Assembly (NCBI RefSeq): GCF_000424285.1
Contig: NZ_AUJP01000011.1
Span: 62,001-126,000 of the forward strand
DNA length: 64,000 bases
Direction of reading: 5' to 3'
Source: Butyrivibrio sp. MB2005
GTDB lineage: Bacteria; Bacillota; Clostridia; Lachnospirales; Lachnospiraceae
Positions 36,645-45,370 of the stretch are shown one piece after another. Within the stretch, counting starts at the first letter, position 1, and every line of letters begins with the position of its first letter. A model generated the notes under the pieces. That model saw nothing but the letters and a program-made list of their open reading frames with translations, did not search any database and was not told the origin of the DNA. The position numbers and the translations under genes are program-made.

Positions 36645-37394
36645 ATGGCACTGGAAGTAAAGCTGCAGGCCTTTGAGGGACCACTTGACCTGCTGCTTCA
36701 TCTAATAGATAAAAACAAAATAGACATCTATGATATACCAATAGCGGTTATTACAGAACAATATATGGAATATATCAGAGCCATGCAAAAGGATGACATG
36801 GAAGTTACCAGTGAATTCCTTGTTATGGCTGCCACTCTTGTGGATATTAAATGCAAGATGCTTCTGCCCAAAGAGGTTAACGAAGAGGGCGAAGAAGAGG
36901 ATCCAAGAGCAGAGCTTGTTGAGAAGCTTCTTGAATACAAGATGTACAAGTTCATGGCGGATGAACTCAGAGAGAGGCAGATGGATGCGGATACTCATCT
37001 TTACAGGAAGAAGAATATTCCGGATGAAGTAATGACCTATGAGGAACCACTTGATTATGAGCAGCTCATCGGAGATGCTAATCTTGCCAAACTCAACAGT
37101 ATTTTCCAGGCTCTACTTAAGAGGCAGGAGGATAAGGTTGACCCTATAAGAAGTAAATTCGGTAAGATTGAGAAGGAAGCTGTTGATATCGACCAGAAGA
37201 CTGAATATGTAAAGAACTTTATCAGAGAACACAATAGATTCAGCTTCAGAGCGCTTCTTGAGAAGCAGCACAGTAAGGTTGAGATTATCGTTACCTTTAT
37301 GGTTATTCTTGAAGCCATGAAAACAGGTGAACTGACAATTGAGCAGGAAGAAAACTTTGGTGAGATCATGATATCGTCGAATGTGTACGGCTAA
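36645..37394 (+). CDS. scpA: Segregation and condensation protein A
   Basis: A 249-residue kleisin subunit of the SMC-ScpAB complex that compacts and separates chromosomes. The N-terminus has the family hallmark FEGPLDLLLHLIDKNKIDIYDIPIA and ITEQYMEYI; the middle has LVMAATLVDIKCKMLLP; the C-terminal winged-helix part ends FVVILEAMKTGEL-like (FMVILEAMKTGELTIEQEE). It has an RBS (GAGGAG) and is followed by scpB 28 nt later, the usual order in Firmicutes. It binds the SMC head domains through its ends. Confidence 0.97.
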   Translation: MALEVKLQAFEGPLDLLLHLIDKNKIDIYDIPIAVITEQYMEYIRAMQKDDMEVTSEFLVMAATLVDIKCKMLLPKEVNEEGEEEDPRAELVEKLLEYKMYKFMADELRERQMDADTHLYRKKNIPDEVMTYEEPLDYEQLIGDANLAKLNSIFQALLKRQEDKVDPIRSKFGKIEKEAVDIDQKTEYVKNFIREHNRFSFRALLEKQHSKVEIIVTFMVILEAMKTGELTIEQEENFGEIMISSNVYG

Positions 37395-37422
37395 CCGCCA
37401 AATAAAACTGAGGGAGTAAGTT

Positions 37423-37992
37423 ATGACAAAAGAACAGGGAGCTGCTGCGATTGAGGCAATCCTTTTTGCTATGGGTGATTCTGTCAGTGTTTCTGCATTA
37501 TGTAATGCAACTGATCAGGATCTTGCTGATGTCAGAGAGCAGATCAAATATCTTAAGGAAAAATATGGCAGGGAAGAGAGCGGAATAGGCCTTATCGAGC
37601 TTGAAGATTCTTTCCAACTCTGTACCAAAAGCGAGATGTATGAGTATCTTATAAAGGTGGCAAAGACACCTAAGAAGGTTGTTCTTACAGATGCTCTTAT
37701 GGAAACACTTTCGATTATTGCTTATAAACAACCAATTACTCGTCTTGATGTGGAGAGAATAAGAGGTGTAAACAGTGATCATGCGGTAAACCGTCTTGTT
37801 GAGTTTAATCTCGTGCAGGAGCTTGGACGACTTGATGCTCCGGGAAGACCTCTTCTTTTTGGCACAACGGAGCAATTTCTTCGAAGCTTTGGTGTTAAAT
37901 CTCTTGATGAACTTCCTACCCTTGATGCAGTTCGTGTAGAGGAGTTTAAACAGGAAGCTGAGCAGGAGATAAGTGTAAAGCTTGATATCTGA
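37423..37992 (+). CDS. scpB: Segregation and condensation protein B
   Basis: A 189-residue winged-helix protein that dimerises and binds the middle of ScpA in the condensin complex. Family motifs are present: AAIEAILFAMGDSVS at the N-terminus, LSIIAYKQPITRLDVERIRGVNSD, and LGRLDAPGRPLLFGTTEQFLRSFG near the end. It shares an operon with scpA and is followed by an intrinsic terminator. Length is normal for the family. Confidence 0.97.
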   Translation: MTKEQGAAAIEAILFAMGDSVSVSALCNATDQDLADVREQIKYLKEKYGREESGIGLIELEDSFQLCTKSEMYEYLIKVAKTPKKVVLTDALMETLSIIAYKQPITRLDVERIRGVNSDHAVNRLVEFNLVQELGRLDAPGRPLLFGTTEQFLRSFGVKSLDELPTLDAVRVEEFKQEAEQEISVKLDI

Positions 37993-38032
37993 CAAAAAAG
38001 TAACAAAAATCTGTGAAATTAGCATAAAATCG

Positions 38033-38063
38033 GGATTTGGAGTATTCTCCAAGTCCTTTTTTT
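38033..38063 (+). terminator. Intrinsic terminator after scpB
   Basis: GGATTTGGAG (38033-38042) pairs with CTCCAAGTCC (38047-38056) with one G-T pair and a 4-nt loop, followed by seven T. It closes the phosphoesterase-scpAB unit. Confidence 0.88.
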
Positions 38064-38064
38064 A

Positions 38065-38073
38065 TGCTATACT
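38065..38073 (+). promoter_or_regulatory. Extended -10 promoter of the decarboxylase operon
   Basis: TG-C-TATACT (38065-38073) is an extended -10 element directly after the scpB terminator; the -35 region (TTCTCC, 38045-38050) is poor. The leader would be about 55 nt, ending with a strong GGAGG RBS (38122-38126) before ATG 38134. Confidence 0.45.
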
Positions 38074-38133
38074 ATATTCTGACGTGTTTTTGATTTACGT
38101 TAAGTTATTTAAATATATTACGGAGGTGAAGAA

Positions 38134-39564
38134 ATGAGTAGTTCTTCTCAGGCAAGCCAGAGAATAGTTTCTCTGCTTGATGAAAACAGTTTCGTTGAGA
38201 TTGGTGCTCTTGTAAAAGCAAGAAACACTGATTTCAATCTGAAGCAGTCAGAGACACCCTCAGATGGTGTGGTTACCGGCTATGGTCTTGTAGACGGTAA
38301 GCTCGTCTATGTTTATGCACAGGACGCATCAGTTCTCGGTGGATCTGTTGGTGAGATGCATGCAAAGAAAATTGCTGGTCTCTATGATTTAGCTCTTAAG
38401 ATGGGAGCACCTGTTATCGGTCTTATCGATTCTGCAGGACTTCGTCTTCAGGAGGCAACAGATGCGCTTAATGCATTCGGTGAGATTTATCGTAAACAGA
38501 TCGATGCATCAGGTGTGGTTCCGCAGATCACAGCCGTTCTTGGCTCATGTGGCGGCGGCCTTGCACTTTTCCCTGAAGTAACAGACTTTACATTCATGGA
38601 AGAGAAAAAAGCAAAGCTGTTTGTAAACTCACCTAATAGCATTCCGGGAAACAGCAAGGAAAAATGCGATACTTCTTCTGCTAAGTGGCAGAGTGAAGAG
38701 GTTGGCAGTGTTGATGTAACAGGTGATGAGGAGACTATTTTTGCTCAGATCCGCGAGCTCGTTTCACTCCTTCCTTCCAATAATGAAGATAATGATTCAA
38801 TTGATGAGTGTGCAGATGATCTTAACCGTGCTTGTGAGAATCTCGACGGTTCTGTAGAAGATCCTGCTCTTATCTTTAGCCAGATCGCAGACAATGGCGT
38901 TTTCTTTGAGACAAAGAGAGAATATGCCAAGGATATGGTTACAGGATTCATCAAGCTTGGCGGCGCAACTGTAGGTGTATTCGCTAACAGAAGTGTTGTT
39001 TATGATGAAAAGGGCGAAGCTGCTCAGAAGTTTGACGGATCACTCACAGCTCATGCTTGTGGCAAGGCTGCAGATCTCGTTAATTTCTGTGATGCTTTTG
39101 ATATCCCCGTACTTTCATTCACAAATGTAGCAGGTTTTGGCGCTACAAAGTGTGATGAGAGACACGTTGCTAAGAATGCAGGTAAGCTTGTTGCAGCACT
39201 TGCAAACGCTACAGTTCCCAAGGTAAATGTAATCACAGGTAAGGCTTTTGGAAGTGCTTATGTGATCATGAACTCCAAGGCTGTTGGTGCTGACATGACT
39301 TTCTGCTGGGAAGATGCAGAGATTGGCACAATGGAGGCTTCACTTGCTGCTAAGATCATCGCTGATGGTAAGGATGCAGCTACAGTTGCTGACACAGCAG
39401 CTGCTTATGAGAAGCTTCAGAATAATGCTGAGAGTGCAGCGGCAAGAGGATATGTAGATACTATCATTAGTGCAGCTGATACAAGAAAGTATGTTATCGG
39501 AGCATTTGACATGCTTTACAGTAAGCGCGATGAGCGTCCTGCTAAGAAGCATACGACAGTATAA
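38134..39564 (+). CDS. Carboxyltransferase subunit of a biotin-dependent decarboxylase/transcarboxylase (MmdA/12S-like)
   Basis: A 476-residue crotonase-fold carboxyltransferase that moves a carboxyl group between an acyl-CoA and biotin. It carries the oxyanion-hole glycines (SAGLRLQEAT, GSCGGGLAL) and in the C-terminal half NVAGFGATKC and ITGKAFGSAYVIM, as in MmdA and acetyl/propionyl-CoA carboxylases. It is slightly shorter than typical MmdA (about 510). It heads a five-gene operon with OadG-, biotin-carrier-, OadB- and OadA-like genes. The acyl-CoA (methylmalonyl-, malonyl- or glutaconyl-) is not decided by sequence alone. Confidence 0.88.
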   Translation: MSSSSQASQRIVSLLDENSFVEIGALVKARNTDFNLKQSETPSDGVVTGYGLVDGKLVYVYAQDASVLGGSVGEMHAKKIAGLYDLALKMGAPVIGLIDSAGLRLQEATDALNAFGEIYRKQIDASGVVPQITAVLGSCGGGLALFPEVTDFTFMEEKKAKLFVNSPNSIPGNSKEKCDTSSAKWQSEEVGSVDVTGDEETIFAQIRELVSLLPSNNEDNDSIDECADDLNRACENLDGSVEDPALIFSQIADNGVFFETKREYAKDMVTGFIKLGGATVGVFANRSVVYDEKGEAAQKFDGSLTAHACGKAADLVNFCDAFDIPVLSFTNVAGFGATKCDERHVAKNAGKLVAALANATVPKVNVITGKAFGSAYVIMNSKAVGADMTFCWEDAEIGTMEASLAAKIIADGKDAATVADTAAAYEKLQNNAESAAARGYVDTIISAADTRKYVIGAFDMLYSKRDERPAKKHTTV

Positions 39565-39578
39565 GGAGGTAGCGAATC

Positions 39579-40421
39579 TTGAAGCATAAGATATTTGCTT
39601 TAGGTGTAACGCTGATCTGCATACTTGGGCTTACAGCATGTGGCGAGACCGTTCAGAAAAATACGGTGGCCGGCAGTAGATATGACGCAGAGACATTCAC
39701 TATGGATACTCTCTCAAGTATTGCTGACACCATAGAGGATGGATGGTTTGAGGCATGGTATTTAGACGGTGTAACACCTGATAATTTTGAAGACAGAATG
39801 TTTGATGATATAACCAGCATGTTTGATGAAGAGACTTACGACATCATCAAGGCAGGTTATAGAAACTGGTTCGACGCAGTTGATGAACTCGGCTATCACG
39901 ATATGGGAAGCCTTGCTGATGATATCAGTGTTAAGAGCACAGAGTTCTATGTAAACAAGGAAGGGAAGCTTTTTGTAGACTCTATCATAGAGGGTACAGG
40001 TCCTAACGCTCATACAGCGATCCTTGAGTACAGCCTGGACAGGAACCTCAATCCTACACTTATTTCAGTCAATGTAAATCATACACTTGGCGAGAAGCTT
40101 AAGAGTGCAGGACTTAATACACTTCTTGGAATGGGAATGGCTTTTACTGTTCTTATAATAATCGCAATAGTTATTTCCTTATTCCCGCTTATCGGTAAGA
40201 TCGGTGAGAAGAAGCCTGAGACTGACAAAGAGATTACTCAGAAGTCAATGGAAAATGTAACCGCTCAGATCGCTGATAAGGAAGAAGAGCTTTCTGATGA
40301 TTCAGAACTCGTAGCAGTTATTGCAGCAGCCATTGCTGCTTATGAAGGCAGCGGATCAGCGGATGGATACGTTGTAAGATCTATTCGCAAGAGACCCACT
40401 GGGAATTGGAAAAAAGCATAA
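39579..40421 (+). CDS. OadG-like gamma subunit with lipoprotein-type N-terminus
   Basis: A 280-residue membrane subunit starting at TTG after a strong AAGGAGG. It has an N-terminal lipoprotein signal (FALGVTLICILGLTACG, lipobox LTAC), an extracytoplasmic domain of about 150 residues, and one membrane helix near 187-208 (GMGMAFTVLIIIAIVISLFPL) typical of OadG. A cytoplasmic tail ends in AAAIAAYEGSGSADGYVVRSIRKRP, the pattern of OadG proteins that bind partner subunits. The large outside domain is much bigger than classical 80-residue OadG and is characteristic of clostridial versions. Confidence 0.8.
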   Translation: MKHKIFALGVTLICILGLTACGETVQKNTVAGSRYDAETFTMDTLSSIADTIEDGWFEAWYLDGVTPDNFEDRMFDDITSMFDEETYDIIKAGYRNWFDAVDELGYHDMGSLADDISVKSTEFYVNKEGKLFVDSIIEGTGPNAHTAILEYSLDRNLNPTLISVNVNHTLGEKLKSAGLNTLLGMGMAFTVLIIIAIVISLFPLIGKIGEKKPETDKEITQKSMENVTAQIADKEEELSDDSELVAVIAAAIAAYEGSGSADGYVVRSIRKRPTGNWKKA

Positions 40422-40452
40422 GGATTTAGCTAATTTTAGGAGGATATAAATA

Positions 40453-40821
40453 ATGAAAAACTATACAATTACCGTTAACGGAAACGTATATGACGTAACA
40501 GTAGAAGAGGGTGCAGGCGGAGCAGCTCCTGCAGCAGCACCCAGAGCAGCAGCTCCTGCTCCTAAGGCTCCCGCAGCTCCCGCTAAGAAGGCATCTGCAG
40601 GTGCAGGCGGCGTTAAGGTAACAGCCGGTGCAGCAGGTAAGGTTCTTAAGATTGATGCAAGTGTTGGCCAGGCTGTAAAGAAGGGCGACACAGTTATTAC
40701 TATGGAGTCCATGAAGATGGAGATTCCTATGGTTGCTCCTCAGGATGGAACAATCGCAAGTATCGACGTTGCAGTTGGCGATCAGGTTGAAGCCGGTGGC
40801 GTTCTCGCAACAATGAACTAA
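40453..40821 (+). CDS. Biotin carboxyl carrier protein of the sodium-pump decarboxylase
   Basis: A 122-residue carrier. A short N-terminal beta segment (YTITVNGNVYDVTVEEG) is followed by an Ala/Pro-rich hinge (about residues 20-52) and a biotinyl domain with the biotinylation motif ESMKMEI; the lysine between the two methionines carries biotin. The hinge lets biotin move between carboxyltransferase and the membrane beta subunit. It is the 1.3S or gamma/delta-type carrier equivalent, encoded separately from the OadA-like subunit, which lacks such a domain. Confidence 0.93.
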   Translation: MKNYTITVNGNVYDVTVEEGAGGAAPAAAPRAAAPAPKAPAAPAKKASAGAGGVKVTAGAAGKVLKIDASVGQAVKKGDTVITMESMKMEIPMVAPQDGTIASIDVAVGDQVEAGGVLATMN

Positions 40822-40850
40822 GAAAAAGGAGACTAAACGGAGGTCGTTAA

Positions 40851-42002
40851 ATGGATTACATTGCTAACACATTATCGAATCTCTGGCAACAGACAGCGTT
40901 TACAACTATGACACCCGGCAACTACATAATGGTTGTTGTAGCGCTTATCTTTATGTATCTTGCTATTGCCAAAGGATTCGAGCCGCTTCTTTTGGTGCCT
41001 ATTTCTTTCGGTATGTTACTTGTTAATATCTATCCTGATATTATGGTTTCAATCGAGAATTCATCAAATGGCGTAGGCGGTCTTTTGTATTATTTCTACT
41101 TACTTGATGAGTGGGCTATAATGCCTTCACTTATCTTCATGGGTGTAGGTGCAATGACGGACTTTGGTCCCCTTATTGCGAACCCTAAGAGCTTCCTGAT
41201 GGGAGCAGCTGCTCAGTTTGGTATCTTTTCAGCTTACTTCATGGCTATTGCCATGGGCTTCAATGATCAGCAGGCTGCAGCTATCTCTATCATCGGTGGA
41301 GCAGATGGACCGACATCCATCTTCCTTGCTACAAAGCTTAACCAGACCACAATTCTCGGACCTATCGCGGTTGCTGCATATTCGTACATGTCACTTGTAC
41401 CGATTATCCAGCCCCCGATCATGAAGCTTCTTACAACGGATAAAGAGAGAAAGATCCGTATGCAGCAGCTTCGTCCGGTATCCAAGCTTGAGAAGATTCT
41501 TTTCCCGATAGTTGTTACTATCGTTGTAAGTATGATTCTTCCTACAACAGCTCCTCTTATTGGTATGCTTATGCTTGGTAACCTCTTCAGAGAGAGTGGC
41601 GTTGTTCGTCAGCTTCAGGAGACAGCATCTAATGCACTTATGTATATCGTAGTTATCATGCTCGGTACATCTGTAGGTGCAACAACAAGTGCTGAGGCAT
41701 TCCTTAACATCACAACAATCAAGATCGTTGTTCTCGGTCTTATTGCCTTTGTTATCGGAACTGCGGCAGGATGTCTGTTTGGTAAGCTTATGTGCGTTAT
41801 CACAGGCGGAAAGGTTAATCCTCTTATCGGATCAGCCGGAGTATCCGCAGTACCTATGGCAGCCAGAGTTTCACAGAAAGTCGGTGCTGAGTACGATCCC
41901 AGTAACTTCCTTCTGATGCATGCTATGGGTCCTAACGTTGCAGGTGTAGTTGGTACTGCAGTCGTTGCAGGAACATTTATGGCTGTATTTGGAGTTTTCT
42001 GA
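40851..42002 (+). CDS. oadB: Sodium-ion-pumping decarboxylase beta subunit
   Basis: A 383-residue membrane protein with about nine or more helices. It shows the highly conserved GGADGPTSIFLATKL motif, in which the aspartate takes part in Na+ and proton movement, and LIGSAGVSAVPMAARVSQ with MHAMGPNVAGV near the C-terminus. This subunit removes CO2 from carboxybiotin and uses the energy to export Na+. A GGAGG RBS precedes ATG 40851. It is shared by oxaloacetate, methylmalonyl-CoA and glutaconyl-CoA decarboxylases, so it does not define the substrate. Confidence 0.95.
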   Translation: MDYIANTLSNLWQQTAFTTMTPGNYIMVVVALIFMYLAIAKGFEPLLLVPISFGMLLVNIYPDIMVSIENSSNGVGGLLYYFYLLDEWAIMPSLIFMGVGAMTDFGPLIANPKSFLMGAAAQFGIFSAYFMAIAMGFNDQQAAAISIIGGADGPTSIFLATKLNQTTILGPIAVAAYSYMSLVPIIQPPIMKLLTTDKERKIRMQQLRPVSKLEKILFPIVVTIVVSMILPTTAPLIGMLMLGNLFRESGVVRQLQETASNALMYIVVIMLGTSVGATTSAEAFLNITTIKIVVLGLIAFVIGTAAGCLFGKLMCVITGGKVNPLIGSAGVSAVPMAARVSQKVGAEYDPSNFLLMHAMGPNVAGVVGTAVVAGTFMAVFGVF

Positions 42003-42011
42003 TTGATTATT

Positions 42012-42064
42012 GTTATCAAGCACATATGAAATGTGCTTGCACAATTTCATATGTATTTGATAAC
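42012..42064 (+). other. Long hairpin between oadB and oadA
   Basis: GTTATCAA...CATATGAAAT followed by GTGC-TT-GCAC and the complementary AATTTCATATGT...TTGATAAC form a stem of about 24 bp with one two-base mismatch and one bulged base. No T-run follows, so it is not a standard terminator. It lies 10 nt after the oadB stop and could stabilise or process the operon mRNA, or be a member of a repeat family. Confidence 0.6.
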
Positions 42065-42114
42065 TAAACAAACATGAGCAAGTAATGCGATAGCATGGAT
42101 TGCGAATGCTTGTA

Positions 42115-42146
42115 GGATTTCGAGAGTGCGTAGCACGAAGAAATCC
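42115..42146 (+). other. Second hairpin upstream of oadA
   Basis: GGATTTC (42115-42121) pairs with GAAATCC (42140-42146), enclosing an inner GTGC-GTA-GCAC hairpin. A small ATGC-GATA-GCAT hairpin lies just upstream near 42086-42097. The oadA RBS (AAGGAG, 42166-42171) begins 20 nt later, so the structure is near enough to affect translation starts or to block 5' decay. Confidence 0.5.
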
Positions 42147-42179
42147 GTGAATCAATAATATAATAAAGGAGAAAAAATT

Positions 42180-43580
42180 ATGGCAAAGCCAGTTAAGATT
42201 ACAGAGACAGTTCTGCGTGATGCACATCAGTCACTTATTGCCACCAGAATGCCTACAGAACAGATGCTTCCCATTATCCCTACAATGGATAAAATTGGCT
42301 ACAACTCAGTAGAGTGCTGGGGAGGCGCAACATTCGATGCTTCCATGAGATTCCTTAAAGAAGATCCCTGGGAGAGACTTCGTAAACTCAGAGATGGTTT
42401 CAAGAATACCAAGCTTCAGATGCTTCTTCGTGGACAGAATATTCTTGGATACAAGCACTATCCTGATGATGTAGTTGAGTATTTTGTTCAGAAGTCAATT
42501 GCAAATGGTATTGATATCATTCGTATTTTCGACTGTCTGAATGACCTTAGAAACCTTGAGACATCTGTAAAGGCTACCAAGAAAGAGGGCGGACATGCTC
42601 AGATCGCTCTTGCATATACACTTGGTGATGCATATACAGAAGAGTATTGGATGAACATTGCCAAGGATATCGAGTCAATGGGCGCTGATTCAATCTGTAT
42701 CAAGGATATGGCAGGACTTCTTCTTCCCTATGAGGCAGAGAAGCTTGTTAAAGCTCTTAAGAGCGCTACATCACTTCCTATTGATCTTCATACACACTAC
42801 ACCTCAGGTGTTGCAAGCATGACATACATGAAGGCTGCTGAGGCGGGCGTTGATATTATCGACTGTGCTATTTCACCTTTTGCTCTTGGTACTTCACAGC
42901 CTGCTACAGAGGTTATGGTTGAAGCCTTCAAGGGACAGGAATTCGATACAGGTCTTGATCAGAAGCTTCTTGCTGAGATCGCTGATTACTTCAGACCTTA
43001 CAGAGAAGAGTGCCTTGCCAGCGGACTTATGGATGCTAAGGTTCTTGGTGTTAACATCAAGACTCTTATGTATCAGGTTCCCGGCGGTATGCTTTCCAAC
43101 ATGGTTAGCCAGCTGAAGGAACAGAATGCAAGCGATAAGTACAATACAGTACTTGAGGAGATTCCTCAGGTTCGTAAGGACTTTGGTGAGCCTCCGCTTG
43201 TTACACCTTCTTCACAGATCGTTGGTACTCAGGCTGTTATGAACGTACTTATGGGTGAGAGATATAAGGTTGCTACCGACCAGACAAAGGATCTCCTTGC
43301 CGGTGAGTATGGTAAGACAATCAAACCCTTCAATCCTGAAGTTCAGAAGAAGATCATCGGCGACAGAGAAGTTATTACCTGCAGACCTGCAGATAAGCTT
43401 GCGCCCGGACTTCCTAAGTTTGAGGAAGAGGTTAAGCCTTGGAAGCAGCAGGATGAGGATGTTCTTTCCTATGCATTGTTCCCTCAGGTTGCTACTGATT
43501 TCTTCAAATATCGTATGGCACAGCAGGAAAAAGTGGATATGTCAGAAGCTGACACTAAGAACGGGGCATATCCGGCATAA
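42180..43580 (+). CDS. oadA: Oxaloacetate decarboxylase alpha / pyruvate carboxylase B-like subunit (5S)
   Basis: A 466-residue carboxyltransferase of the DRE-TIM barrel family, which swaps a carboxyl group between oxaloacetate/pyruvate and biotin. It begins ITETVLRDAHQSLIATRM, where Asp binds the metal and the RDAHQS motif is diagnostic, followed by FDCLNDLRNLE, CIKDMAGLL and the metal-binding LHTHYTSG. PGGMLSNMVSQL marks the C-terminal helical domain. It lacks a fused biotin domain, which is provided by the separate carrier gene upstream. A strong terminator follows. Confidence 0.94.
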   Translation: MAKPVKITETVLRDAHQSLIATRMPTEQMLPIIPTMDKIGYNSVECWGGATFDASMRFLKEDPWERLRKLRDGFKNTKLQMLLRGQNILGYKHYPDDVVEYFVQKSIANGIDIIRIFDCLNDLRNLETSVKATKKEGGHAQIALAYTLGDAYTEEYWMNIAKDIESMGADSICIKDMAGLLLPYEAEKLVKALKSATSLPIDLHTHYTSGVASMTYMKAAEAGVDIIDCAISPFALGTSQPATEVMVEAFKGQEFDTGLDQKLLAEIADYFRPYREECLASGLMDAKVLGVNIKTLMYQVPGGMLSNMVSQLKEQNASDKYNTVLEEIPQVRKDFGEPPLVTPSSQIVGTQAVMNVLMGERYKVATDQTKDLLAGEYGKTIKPFNPEVQKKIIGDREVITCRPADKLAPGLPKFEEEVKPWKQQDEDVLSYALFPQVATDFFKYRMAQQEKVDMSEADTKNGAYPA

Positions 43581-43607
43581 ATATTTTTATAATATTGTTA
43601 ATATATG

Positions 43608-43638
43608 GGTCTACCGCATAAACTGCGGTAGACCTTTT
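43608..43638 (+). terminator. Intrinsic terminator of the decarboxylase operon
   Basis: GGTCTACCGCA (43608-43618) pairs perfectly with TGCGGTAGACC (43624-43634) around a 5-nt loop, followed by four T. It is one of the most stable stems in the window. Confidence 0.9.
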
Positions 43639-43737
43639 GCGTTATGACATTTTGATCAGTAATTTTATACTTTCGTTTATAAGACTTTCGTGTTAAAATT
43701 CAACACGTTGATGATTGTATAAGAGGGAAGTGCTCAA

Positions 43738-45351
43738 GTGGAAAGATTCATAAAAAAGTACATCTATTTAATAATTCTTTTTGTTATATCTTTGCCAATT
43801 CTATTTTTGATATGGAGATATAGTGATGATTCCCAAATATCATTTTCGGTAACTATGTCATCGGGTAACAAAACTACAATTCAGTCGTTCAAACATAAAT
43901 GGTCTGTTTATCTTTTTGTTCCTGGTAATGCTGAACTTGAAACGCTGATTTTGGATTCTCCCCAAATACTTATTGATGGAAATGAATATACATCGGGGGA
44001 TTCATTATCAGAAATTAGCTTAGATGAAAGGCATTCAATTACTTTTAACAGGAAAAAGCTTGATTTTTATATAATGCAGGGCTCTCAGATTCCTTCAATA
44101 TTTATTACTACTGCCACAGGCAGTATGAACGAAGTGTACAATGATAAAAATCATAAAGAACCTGTTGCTGTTACTATTTTTGATAAAGGTGGCAAAATCG
44201 ATTATTTTGATAACAAAGCATACATAAAAGGACGCGGTAATACCACATGGGATTGGACATGGACTGATCAAAAGCCGTTTTCACTAATTTTTAACGAAGA
44301 GACATCCGTTCTTGGGCTTTCAAAAGCTGATAGAATAGCTCTTATTGCTAATCAGGCAGATGTAACTAATATTAGAAACAAAAGTGTTTTGAATATTGCA
44401 AAAAGGCTTGAGCCAAAGTGGTCTCCTTCATCTGAGTTCGCAGAGCTATATGTTGATGGCGAATATTTAGGAATATATCTTGCATGTGATAAAATTGAGA
44501 ACTCAGATAGTAAGGTGGTTTTAAATACAAATAATGATTATTTGCTTCAAGCGACGGCTAGAGGGGATGAAAAAGAAACATCGGTATTCACTGAGTCCGG
44601 ACAATGCTTTTTTGTTAAATCCGGTAATATGAGTGATTTGTCATTAGCATCTATAACTGAAACTCTAAATAAAATAGAGGATGGGCTGAACTCTAATATT
44701 GTTCCTGATCAGCTTGATATGGAGTCCTTTGCGAGAAAATACTTTATAGAGCAGATTGCATGCAATACAGATATTAACTCATTATATTTTTATTATAAAG
44801 ATGGGAGATTGTATTCAGGCCCTGTATGGGACTATGATTTGGCTGCAAACAGATCATGTGCTGAGGCCGTATACTCTCTTAGGCGTTTTTCTTGGTATGA
44901 TGGAGTTTTTGAAAATTCAGCAGTTAGAGATTATCTTATAACAGCATATTCTGATAAATATAAAGATATAGCATATGATTATATAGATGAAGTGATAAAA
45001 CTGGAGAATGAGATTTATAAATCCAATAGAATGAATGCAATGAGATGGGTAAGTATGTACCATTACACAGATATTGATGCAGAGTATCAGAAATTAAATG
45101 ATATCTATTTAAGACATGCAGAATATCTGGATAAGGCATTTATTGATAATTCTGGAGGAAATATACTAAGGGTGCTTTTTGAAGGGGAGGATCTTGACTA
45201 CCTGTATTTTGCAGATGAAAAAGGTAATATAGATTTTCCTGAGGATAGTGTTATTTTTGATTTTGATACATGGATAAATGCATCAGATGGAAGCAACTTT
45301 AATCCAGATTCAAGATTAACTCAAAATGTTTCAATCTATAAAGGCAATTGA
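43738..45351 (+). CDS. CotH-kinase-family protein, membrane anchored
   Basis: A 537-residue protein starting at GTG with AGAGGGAAG upstream. One N-terminal membrane helix (about residues 8-26) leaves the rest outside. A beta-rich N-domain is followed by a CotH domain: AYIKGRGNTTWDW, KPFSLIF, ADVTNIRNKSVLNIAK, YVDGEYLGIYLACDKIEN and GPVWDYDLAANR, the last with the probable metal-binding DYD. CotH proteins are atypical kinases, best known from spore coats. The family partner genes VTC and DUF4956 follow, so a surface or envelope role unlinked to sporulation is likely. A 6-bp inverted repeat CGTGTT/AACACG lies upstream at 43689-43707. Confidence 0.88.
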   Translation: MERFIKKYIYLIILFVISLPILFLIWRYSDDSQISFSVTMSSGNKTTIQSFKHKWSVYLFVPGNAELETLILDSPQILIDGNEYTSGDSLSEISLDERHSITFNRKKLDFYIMQGSQIPSIFITTATGSMNEVYNDKNHKEPVAVTIFDKGGKIDYFDNKAYIKGRGNTTWDWTWTDQKPFSLIFNEETSVLGLSKADRIALIANQADVTNIRNKSVLNIAKRLEPKWSPSSEFAELYVDGEYLGIYLACDKIENSDSKVVLNTNNDYLLQATARGDEKETSVFTESGQCFFVKSGNMSDLSLASITETLNKIEDGLNSNIVPDQLDMESFARKYFIEQIACNTDINSLYFYYKDGRLYSGPVWDYDLAANRSCAEAVYSLRRFSWYDGVFENSAVRDYLITAYSDKYKDIAYDYIDEVIKLENEIYKSNRMNAMRWVSMYHYTDIDAEYQKLNDIYLRHAEYLDKAFIDNSGGNILRVLFEGEDLDYLYFADEKGNIDFPEDSVIFDFDTWINASDGSNFNPDSRLTQNVSIYKGN

Positions 45352-45370
45352 ACTATAGGAGAGCCAAAGA

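Noticed and set aside
42012..42064. Intrinsic terminator after oadB
   Set aside because: The stem is long but followed by TAACTAAACA instead of a T-run, and the operon clearly continues into oadA.
43718..43723. TATAAG as the -10 box of the CotH operon
   Set aside because: It lies only 14 nt before the GTG start and overlaps the RBS, leaving no room for a leader.
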